DNA of 64,000 nucleotides, from contig JBILBA010000001.1 of assembly GCA_044353905.1 (NCBI GenBank), positions 202,527-266,526 of the forward strand, given 5' to 3'. A program made the position numbers and the translations under genes. This document shows, one piece after another, positions 44,432 to 51,062 of this stretch. The stretch is from MWH-TA3 sp044353905 (GTDB lineage: Bacteria; Actinomycetota; Actinomycetes; Actinomycetales; Microbacteriaceae). Under the pieces are notes generated by a model. That model saw nothing but the letters and a program-made list of their open reading frames with translations, ran no database searches and had not been told where the DNA came from. The stretch's first letter is position 1; every line of letters begins with the position of its first letter.

Positions 44432-45187
44432 ATGGAAACGAATGCCCTCGACCCAACCGCAGCATCAGGACCGAAAAGGCGTGGAGCTAAGCCTGCGTCT
44501 GCCGGCAGCGCAGCCCGCAAGCCCAGGGATAGCCTGAATCGATCCGTCATTATTGACGCAGGATTGGCCATAGTTAAAAGGGATGGTCTTTCAGGCCTAA
44601 CCTTTCAGGCACTGGGGGATGAACTCGGCGCACACGCCACTTCTGTTTATCGTCACTTCCGAGACAAAGATGAACTGCTCCTCGAAATCATCGATACTCT
44701 CCGAGAAAACTCTTACGGATCCGATTTGGTGTCAACCGGTGACTGGCGCGCAGACCTGCGCCTTATCGCAACTCAGATCCGTGACCACTACTTGCGTTAC
44801 GCACCTTTCGCTCACGAAATGTCCTTGAGGTCCACGCATCGAAAGAAAGAATTTGAAAATGTTGAATTTGCTCTAGGTGCGCTCGATCGCGCTAATCTTT
44901 CGCCGGACGACGCCGTGCTTTATTTACGACTAATTGGAAACTATGTAAGGGCCATGTCGAGCTTCGATGCATCGGTTTCCTGCCTTGACCCTGAGTTAAG
45001 AGCAAAGGATTACCTGCAGATGAAGAGCGCATCCATGGTTCTTGAAAAATCAGAGTTCCCGCACTTAGCGGAAGCATCATTGACGTTGGTTGCTTTCGAT
45101 GATCCCCGAATTTTTGAATTGGGATTAAATGCCATCCTGGACGCGATTGACGCTCGTGGAAAAAGCGGCAAACAAATAACGACGTAA
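44432..45187 (+). CDS. TetR family regulator of the catabolic module
   Basis: A 251-residue regulator. After a disordered basic N-terminus (SGPKRRGAKPASAGS) the TetR DNA-binding domain runs from about 35 to 85, with the helix-turn-helix FQALGDELGAHATSVYRHF. The larger C-terminal domain should bind a ligand and dimerise. Divergent from dppA, so it most likely controls the transporter operon and perhaps the 33.7 kb operon; the inducer is unknown. Base composition is like the rest of the low-G+C segment. Confidence 0.82.
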   Translation: METNALDPTAASGPKRRGAKPASAGSAARKPRDSLNRSVIIDAGLAIVKRDGLSGLTFQALGDELGAHATSVYRHFRDKDELLLEIIDTLRENSYGSDLVSTGDWRADLRLIATQIRDHYLRYAPFAHEMSLRSTHRKKEFENVEFALGALDRANLSPDDAVLYLRLIGNYVRAMSSFDASVSCLDPELRAKDYLQMKSASMVLEKSEFPHLAEASLTLVAFDDPRIFELGLNAILDAIDARGKSGKQITT

Positions 45188-45245
45188 CTTGTGCGACGAA
45201 ATCTTGGGATAGAAAATATTGTTTGAACCTTTCGACGTGGAACGT

Positions 45246-45259
45246 TGTTTCGCGAAACA
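45246..45259. promoter_or_regulatory. Perfect 14-bp palindrome upstream of the glycerate kinase gene
   Basis: TGTTTCGCGAAACA, perfectly self-complementary, 27 bases before the ATG of the glycerate kinase gene. Roughly flanked by GTGGAA and TTCCAC. Position and symmetry fit an operator covering the promoter. It resembles the arms of parS but lacks the central bases, so I do not call it parS. Confidence 0.45.
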
Positions 45260-45286
45260 TGAGTTTCCACCCGGGTTCAGGCAGTA

Positions 45287-46405
45287 ATGGCGCGAATCGT
45301 CGTCGCTCTGGACTCGTTCAAAGGAACCTGCTCCGCGGTGGACGCTGTTGCCGCGTTCACGCAGGGATGGCATTCGGTGCGACCTAAGGACACCGTGGTG
45401 GCAGTCCCGTTCGCCGACGGCGGCGAAGGGACACTCGATTGTTACCGCGCTGTTATTCCACAATCAACGCTTGAGCGTGTAACTGGAAACGAAACAGAAC
45501 CGCCCATTGAATGGTTGAACCTTGGCGATGGTCGAGCGGTCGTCGAGTTGGCGCGTATCTGCGGACTCGGCTTTACCGGGACGGAATCACCGGAAACTGC
45601 ATCGACACGACGTGTCGGAATCGCCATCGACGCCGCGGTCCGCGCAGGTTGTGGGCACGTCATCGTTGCTCTGGGCGGGAGTGGGTCCACAGACGGAGGT
45701 TCCGGAATACTGGTCGAACTCGGCGTGCGATTGCTCGACGACAACGGGCTCGATGTCACCGACGGCAACCTAGGCGTGGGCGACGTTGTGACGGTCGATC
45801 AATCGACCGCGACACTGCCGCCGTCAACGGTGATAACGATCCTCACCGATGTGACGAATCCGTTATACGGGCCGCGCGGTGCCGCCCGCGTCTTCGGTCC
45901 GCAAAAAGGTGCAACGGCCCAACAGGTTTCACAAATGGACGACCGACTCGTCTCATTTGCGCGCTGTTTTCCCGGGCTCGACCCCGCGACTCCGGGTGCG
46001 GGCGCTGCGGGAGGCGCCGCGTTCGGGCTGCTCGCGTTGGGTGGCACGATTCGACCGGGGGCGCAGACGGTCGCGGACATGTTGGACGTCGGCCCGCTCA
46101 TCGCCTCCGCCGATCTCGTGATTCTGGGGGAAGGGCGCTTTGATTCCCAATCGCTGGACGGCAAAGCGGTCGGAGTGCTAGTGGCAATGGCGAAAGCAGC
46201 CGACATCCCAGCATGGTTGGTGGCAGGTGCGGTCGAGGGCGCAGAGGAGCATTTCCCGCAGGCTCGCGCCCTGGCGGAACTTGCGCCGTCTCTCGACAGC
46301 GCGATGTCGGAACCGCAACGCTGGCTCGCTCGAGCGGGACAGGAATTGGCGCTCGTGTACGACCGGGGTGATCCGACTCCTCAATCGACCGCGGCCATGG
46401 GCTGA
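45287..46405 (+). CDS. glxK: Glycerate kinase
   Basis: Phosphorylates D-glycerate; 372 residues, family GarK/GlxK. Signature segments: VVALDSFKGTCSAVDAV, VPFADGGEGTLDC, VIVALGGSGSTDGG, DVTNPLYGPRGAARVFGPQKGA and ILGEGRFDSQSLDGKAVG. Base composition is higher in G+C than the genes at 33.7-45.2 kb, so it may be of different origin. Tartrate or hydroxy-acid breakdown can yield glycerate, so a link to the upstream dehydrogenase is possible but unproven. Confidence 0.93.
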   Translation: MARIVVALDSFKGTCSAVDAVAAFTQGWHSVRPKDTVVAVPFADGGEGTLDCYRAVIPQSTLERVTGNETEPPIEWLNLGDGRAVVELARICGLGFTGTESPETASTRRVGIAIDAAVRAGCGHVIVALGGSGSTDGGSGILVELGVRLLDDNGLDVTDGNLGVGDVVTVDQSTATLPPSTVITILTDVTNPLYGPRGAARVFGPQKGATAQQVSQMDDRLVSFARCFPGLDPATPGAGAAGGAAFGLLALGGTIRPGAQTVADMLDVGPLIASADLVILGEGRFDSQSLDGKAVGVLVAMAKAADIPAWLVAGAVEGAEEHFPQARALAELAPSLDSAMSEPQRWLARAGQELALVYDRGDPTPQSTAAMG

Positions 46406-46452
46406 ACTTCTCGGAAAGTGGTGGCGGGCCAAATGCATAAAGACTCGAGGTT

Positions 46453-46485
46453 CCGTGGGTCGACGGTTCGAGCCCGTCGGGGCCT
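46453..46485 (+). repeat. tRNA-Lys 3' repeat, middle copy (att-like)
   Basis: 33 bases identical to 48690-48722 and differing at three positions from the end of intact tRNA-Lys (33481-33513). Upstream the similarity breaks (GAGGTT instead of TTAAT). A strong terminator follows 10 bases later, as expected behind a tRNA gene, which suggests this is the displaced original 3' end. Confidence 0.6.
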
Positions 46486-46494
46486 GCCAAAGCC

Positions 46495-46538
46495 AGAGAG
46501 CCCCCAACCTTTGACAGGTCGAGGGCTCTCTTAGTTTT
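46495..46538 (+). terminator. Rho-independent terminator
   Basis: AGAGAGCCC (46495-46503) pairs with GGGCTCTCT (46523-46531), enclosing a smaller hairpin ACCT/AGGT, followed by TAGTTTTT. It follows the tRNA-Lys fragment and could end the glycerate kinase transcript. Confidence 0.7.
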
Positions 46539-46567
46539 TCGTCGCTACATTCGCGAACTACTTGGAG

Positions 46568-47779
46568 TTATCGTCGTACGATTCGTCGAGTCAACTCGTA
46601 GCGGGCAACCAACCCAACGGCAAGCACGAGTCCACCCAGGGCGAGAAGCAGACCCACAGGTTCGGGGTTCGCACCGGTTTTGGCCAACCCCTCGCCGGAA
46701 CCTGAGTCAGCGCCGATATCCTCGAACGTGGCCACCTGATAGCCGCCGTCATAGTCCCTGACATAGTCGGCGGTGAACCAGATTTCGCCCGCGTCCGCCG
46801 CGACTTTAACCTGATTCTGGTATTGGGTGTCGAGGTTTAGCACCGCCATGGACGACATCGTGGTCAGATCGACAACTTCCACATTGTTGAAGGCGCCGTT
46901 GTCGCCGTAAACGTAAGCCAAGGTGCCGCCCGGCGTGAGCGTGACACTGTCCGTGGATGAAACCGCGGTATCCACGTTCAATGACAAGACGACTGCTCCC
47001 GACGCGTCAATCGTTGCCACGTAGTCGACCGTGTCGTCGACCAGACACACCACCACACCAGACTGGGAGTCACAGTCTGTAGGCCTTCCAGAATCGGTCC
47101 ACGGGAGATCGGTGTAAGTGTTTGAGGCGGTATCAAAAACGTTAAAAAAGCGGTCCAGACCCGTTGCGATATCCCTCGTTGGAATATAAATCAGGCCCGA
47201 GGTCGTATCGTAGGCTGCCCGCGACATGTAGTGTCCAGGATCACCCGATGCGTATTGGGTAAACGCACCCGTCGCAAGGTTTACCTTGGCAACCGCATTT
47301 TCAAAGTTTGGGTAGCTACCGCTCCTTCCGACTAAAAACAGGCTTGCCCCATCTGCGGACAGATACATGTATTCCGGATTGAGGGTGTAGGCGGCATCTG
47401 TCCACGTAGCGACAATCGCCTTGGTTGACATACTCACCTTAAAAAGGTTGCGACTCTCCGCGATGTATACAAACGATTCGGTCGCGTCAAGAATTAGGCG
47501 GTTTCCTCCATCCGAGCCAACGATCGGCGTTGCCGTGTTCGTCGCCACGTCGACGATATATGTCCCACTGTCGGTCGACCAGACAGCGGTAGATGCGTCT
47601 GACGTGAGTGCCAGGTCGTACCACGAGTCATCCCAATCAGACGAGTTTCCCGTGCTCTCGAGGTAGCGCACTTCGCTAATCGTGGGAATAAACGCGTGAG
47701 CGGCGCTTGCTCCCGAAACCAGCAGCGCAAGCGAGCCGATTGCGACCCCCGCTGCTGACGTGAATCCAAACCTTTTCAT
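46568..47779 (-). CDS. Sortase-anchored beta-propeller surface protein (LAKTG)
   Basis: A 403-residue exported protein. It has a signal peptide (FGFTSAAGVAIGSLALLVSG...AHA), a repetitive beta-propeller-like body with WD/YVTN-type strands (TIYV-like GTYIVDVATNTATPIV, FVYIAESRNLFKVSM, LAYVYGDNGAFNNVEVVDL), and a C-terminal sorting signal LAKTG at residues 365-369, a hydrophobic helix and a basic tail RRIVRR. LAxTG is the motif of class E sortases. No sortase gene is in the window. The ATG at 47779 has an AAAGGA ribosome-binding site. Function unknown, perhaps adhesion. Confidence 0.8.
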   Translation of the reverse strand: MKRFGFTSAAGVAIGSLALLVSGASAAHAFIPTISEVRYLESTGNSSDWDDSWYDLALTSDASTAVWSTDSGTYIVDVATNTATPIVGSDGGNRLILDATESFVYIAESRNLFKVSMSTKAIVATWTDAAYTLNPEYMYLSADGASLFLVGRSGSYPNFENAVAKVNLATGAFTQYASGDPGHYMSRAAYDTTSGLIYIPTRDIATGLDRFFNVFDTASNTYTDLPWTDSGRPTDCDSQSGVVVCLVDDTVDYVATIDASGAVVLSLNVDTAVSSTDSVTLTPGGTLAYVYGDNGAFNNVEVVDLTTMSSMAVLNLDTQYQNQVKVAADAGEIWFTADYVRDYDGGYQVATFEDIGADSGSGEGLAKTGANPEPVGLLLALGGLVLAVGLVARYELTRRIVRR

Positions 47780-47937
47780 TGTGAATCCTTTCCCTTGGTT
47801 TGTGCCCAGATCTATCCAGTTGACCAATACCTTACTTGTTAACATAATGATAGTAGGCAACTTTTCGGCTAAATGATTGTCGTGCTATTTTGGGGAAATG
47901 AGAATTTGGTTCCCTTCGGAAGTTCGGGCTGGCTCTT

Positions 47938-48660
47938 GTGACTGACGAACACAGCGCTTCTCACAGCATTGAATTGTCGATTCGCGAGCAGTTTCTTGAA
48001 CGAACCATTGTTGAGTTCGGACAGGCAGGCCCCGGAGCATTCAGTCCGGGAAAAATTGCGCGTGAACTCGGTGTCACCGTCGCGATGATCAACCATTACT
48101 TCGGGTCGCGGTATGGCCTGATTTCCGAGGCGGCGTATGTGGTTTATGCGCGATACATCGACGAGATGTTCGAGGCAATAACCAACGCCCCGCGAGTTCC
48201 AGAGGAACGCCTTCGCGCATGGATCCGAACACAAATAGCGGTCGCTCGGCGAGTGGGCGCGTGGGGCATGGTCTTGAATTATCCGACACTGGCCCTGAAG
48301 GAATCCCTCGCAATCGACCCCAAATACCGAATGTTGATGTCGGCGAAATTCGAAGTCAACCTCGGTCGGCTCGCTCAGCTCATTCTGGATGTCAAGTCGG
48401 GTTCGGTCTCGCCAAACGAGATAACCGAAGAGAGCGGTGATTTCAGGGAATTCTTGTCCAACCCCACGCTCGTCGCGTTAGGTTCGTCTATTGCAATGTC
48501 CACGCTAGGTGCGGCGGTGTGGATGGCGGGCTCGCACGCACCCTCCGCGGACTCAGAGGACGCGCACCAACGCGCCGAGTTCATCGTCCAGGCACACATT
48601 GATCATCTGATTCAACAAGTTAAAAACTACGACCTCGGCCCGGGGGCCGGTTCCCAGTAA
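47938..48660 (+). CDS. TetR family regulator
   Basis: A 240-residue TetR protein, GTG start. The helix-turn-helix is in SPGKIARELGVTVAMINHYFGSRYGLI; the ligand domain contains a long helix RLRAWIRTQIAVARRVGAWG and a C-terminal dimerisation region. It is divergent from the LAKTG surface protein gene across 158 bases and likely controls it. It ends 24 bases before the third tRNA-Lys repeat. Confidence 0.78.
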   Translation: MTDEHSASHSIELSIREQFLERTIVEFGQAGPGAFSPGKIARELGVTVAMINHYFGSRYGLISEAAYVVYARYIDEMFEAITNAPRVPEERLRAWIRTQIAVARRVGAWGMVLNYPTLALKESLAIDPKYRMLMSAKFEVNLGRLAQLILDVKSGSVSPNEITEESGDFREFLSNPTLVALGSSIAMSTLGAAVWMAGSHAPSADSEDAHQRAEFIVQAHIDHLIQQVKNYDLGPGAGSQ

Positions 48661-48683
48661 TTGCCAGTCCTAACGGGCGAGCA

Positions 48684-48724
48684 TTTAATCCGTGGGTCGA
48701 CGGTTCGAGCCCGTCGGGGCCTAC
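48684..48724 (+). repeat. tRNA-Lys 3' repeat, right copy (attR-like)
   Basis: 41 bases from TTTAATCCGTGGG to GGGGCCTAC, direct orientation, three differences from tRNA-Lys and none over the 33 bases shared with the copy at 46453. Preceded by GCGAGCA, which recalls the D-arm end GAGCA of the tRNA with 8 bases missing. It has no terminator behind it. Confidence 0.6.
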
Positions 48725-48788
48725 CGCAAAGCCATGATTCAAAGCGGAGGGATGTTGACAAAGTCATAGACTCCTCTAGGAGGAAGTC

Positions 48789-49733
48789 ATGACGTCAATC
48801 AACGCTGGAATCGCCGGGGTTTTTGTCCGCCAAGCATCCCCGGAAGACGCCGCCGTCATCCACGAGATTCTGAATTCTGAGATTGCCGCGATCGATCCGA
48901 CCCATGGAAGTTTCGGCATCGACATCGCCAAGCAAATCATCGAAACTCCCGGCGACCCCTCACCCACGTGGCTTTTTTGTGATGCGCAGGATGCCGAAGC
49001 CTTTGGTTTTGGGAACCTTCATCCTGACCTGACTGCGGGCGTTCTCGAGCCAGTGATTTCTGTTCGGGCCGGCGATTCCCGATTTCCGGTTCTCCTTGAC
49101 TGGTTAATGGCCCAGGCTAGGCGCGATTACCCCGGTTTCGCCATTCACATCGAAGTCCACGCGCAGCATCATGAAAACCTATCCACCCTGTCCACGCGAG
49201 GGTTTGACATCATTCGTTACTACCATCGGCTTCGCGCCTCGGTTGCATCGAACCTTCAGCCCACGGAATTGCCCGACGGTGTTGAGTTAAGAGTTGTTGA
49301 CCTCACAAACCTCAAGGATTTGACGGATTGGTACTCGGTTCACCAAAATTCATTTGCGGAACACTTCGGGTTTGTGGCCCGCGACTTTGATTCGTGGGTG
49401 AAGAGAATTCGAGCCGACACCAGCATCCCTTCTGACGGTGTCTATCTGCTATACAGCGCGGGAAGCGCAGCAGGATTTGTCTGGCTGGATGACATCGACG
49501 CAGCCGAATCACGGGGCTTCGTCGTTCTCCTCGGCGTCACACAACAACACCGTGGAAACGGCTTCGGGCAGCTGTTGCTGGAGGCCGCACTTGCGCACTT
49601 TTCCCGCAGGGGTTATTCACACGCCGAACTGGGTGTGGACACGGAAAACAGTTCGGGAGCGCTCGGACTTTACGAAAAAATGGGATTTCAGGTCATGTCA
49701 ACGACCATCGAGCATTCGAGGCCCGTCGATTAA
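48789..49733 (+). CDS. GNAT family N-acetyltransferase (two GNAT-like halves)
   Basis: A 314-residue protein made of two GNAT-like domains, an arrangement also seen in mycothiol synthase. The N-terminal half is degenerate (FVRQASPEDAAVIHEILN). The C-terminal half has the acetyl-CoA loop QQHRGNGFGQLLLEAAL and the closing VDTENSSGALGLYEKMGF. AGGAGG lies just upstream of the ATG. Substrate unknown; it could modify an antibiotic, an amino acid or a cofactor. It ends immediately next to the amine oxidase gene, tail to tail. Confidence 0.8.
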   Translation: MTSINAGIAGVFVRQASPEDAAVIHEILNSEIAAIDPTHGSFGIDIAKQIIETPGDPSPTWLFCDAQDAEAFGFGNLHPDLTAGVLEPVISVRAGDSRFPVLLDWLMAQARRDYPGFAIHIEVHAQHHENLSTLSTRGFDIIRYYHRLRASVASNLQPTELPDGVELRVVDLTNLKDLTDWYSVHQNSFAEHFGFVARDFDSWVKRIRADTSIPSDGVYLLYSAGSAAGFVWLDDIDAAESRGFVVLLGVTQQHRGNGFGQLLLEAALAHFSRRGYSHAELGVDTENSSGALGLYEKMGFQVMSTTIEHSRPVD

Positions 49734-51047
49734 TCAGGCGAGAATCGCCTCGGCGGCTTGACGCCCCGTTCGCACAGCACCTTCCATGTAGCCACACACC
49801 CACTGGTCGGAACCCACTATCCAAAACGGTGGCTCGTGTGAGCCGTGGAGAGGCCCGATTGCCGTTAGCTCGCCCGGTCGCCAGGATGTGATGTACCCCT
49901 GCGTCCACGGATCAGTGCCCCAATTTCGGATGTATTCGTCTTGAGGGGTGTCCGCGGACGGCCCGAAAGCATTCACCAACTCCTCGCGAAGAACCGCTAC
50001 CCGTCGATGAGGCGGAAGTGCGAAATACGCTCCGAGACGATCGACGGGAACAAGCGCGGATAAAACACCGTCGTTCTGCACCCACGTACCGCCGAGGATC
50101 GAGCTCTCGAAATATCCGGTGCCGTTTTGACCTTGACCTTCCCAGAACGATGATTCGTACACTGGCACATATTTCACGGTCGGAGCGTGTTGCTGGCGGT
50201 GTAGGGAATCCAATCGGGCCGAGCTCACGCCCGTTATCGTCACATCACGCAGTGGCCCGACAGGAATTGCCGAGACAACATGACGCGCGAAAAACTGCTC
50301 GCCTGATACAGCCTGTACTCGCGAGCGAGCCGGATGGATATCGATTGATTGGATCGGGGTCGAGTAGCGAATCCGATGACCCAGTTGATCTGCCATGACG
50401 AGCGCAACCGTAGCCGAACCCTCCAGAACCTTTGAGCTCTCCCACACGTCGTAGTCATAGAAGCCGTTTGCCCCCGCCGCTGCCTCTTTGCGCAAATCGG
50501 CCAGGAGGGACCGACGCTCGATAGAGTCCTCCGCGAGACCAAATGCACGACACTCCATCGCCCTCAACACATCGGGTGTCGCACCTTCGGATCGCAACCA
50601 CTCGCCAAAAGATAGCTTGTCCAGGGCCACTGCATCGGGATGCGACCACGGGTCGTCCGCATTCACGCTCGCGGCCAACGCAGCGAAAGTCTTGTCAATG
50701 CGATCGTATACAGCGCGATCCTTATCTGACATCCACGGCATGTCCTCGCCGTGGAAGACCCCATCGCGCATCAACCAGGTCGAATCCCCAGCGATATCAG
50801 TAAAACTCGGCACAATCGTCAATCCGAGTTCGGCGACCAACTGACGGTACGAGGTGTGAAAGTCGGCGATCACTTCGCCGCCCAACTGAATAAGACGACC
50901 ATCCGCCGTCGTTGTTTGCTCTACTCTGCCGCCGGCCCGTGCTCGAGCTTCGAGCACAAGTACATCGGCTCCGGCGGCCGAGAGGTCGCGGGCGGCGCTC
51001 AAGCCGGCCAGACCGGCACCAATCACGATGGCGTCATAGGTGTGCAC
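49734..51047 (-). CDS. Flavin monoamine oxidase family protein
   Basis: A 437-residue FAD enzyme. The dinucleotide-binding start is AIVIGAGLAGLSAARDLSAAGADVLVLEARARAGGRV and the C-terminal FAD region includes SDQWVCGYMEGAVRTGRQAA. The aromatic cage region WRPGELTAIGP is as in amine oxidases such as putrescine oxidase. It should oxidise a primary or secondary amine. It starts 15 bases after the GcvT-type dehydrogenase gene, so both belong to one transcript and probably to one methylated-amine or polyamine pathway. Confidence 0.82.
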   Translation of the reverse strand: MHTYDAIVIGAGLAGLSAARDLSAAGADVLVLEARARAGGRVEQTTTADGRLIQLGGEVIADFHTSYRQLVAELGLTIVPSFTDIAGDSTWLMRDGVFHGEDMPWMSDKDRAVYDRIDKTFAALAASVNADDPWSHPDAVALDKLSFGEWLRSEGATPDVLRAMECRAFGLAEDSIERRSLLADLRKEAAAGANGFYDYDVWESSKVLEGSATVALVMADQLGHRIRYSTPIQSIDIHPARSRVQAVSGEQFFARHVVSAIPVGPLRDVTITGVSSARLDSLHRQQHAPTVKYVPVYESSFWEGQGQNGTGYFESSILGGTWVQNDGVLSALVPVDRLGAYFALPPHRRVAVLREELVNAFGPSADTPQDEYIRNWGTDPWTQGYITSWRPGELTAIGPLHGSHEPPFWIVGSDQWVCGYMEGAVRTGRQAAEAILA

Positions 51048-51062
51048 TGTGACCCTCCATTC

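Noticed and set aside
45246..45259. Possible parS (ParB-binding) site, from the arms TGTTTC/GAAACA.
   Set aside because: It is two bases too short and lacks the ACGT centre; no parAB genes are near. Kept only as a general palindrome.
46098..46490. A minus-strand reading frame containing GLEPSTHG, which looks like a protein-family motif.
   Set aside because: This phrase is what the reverse of a tRNA-Lys 3' end translates to; the frame lies over the tRNA fragment and antisense to glycerate kinase.
47833..47855. TACT...AGTA inverted repeat in the gap between the LAKTG protein and the TetR gene as an operator.
   Set aside because: Only 4-bp arms with no symmetry inside; too weak to list as a feature.
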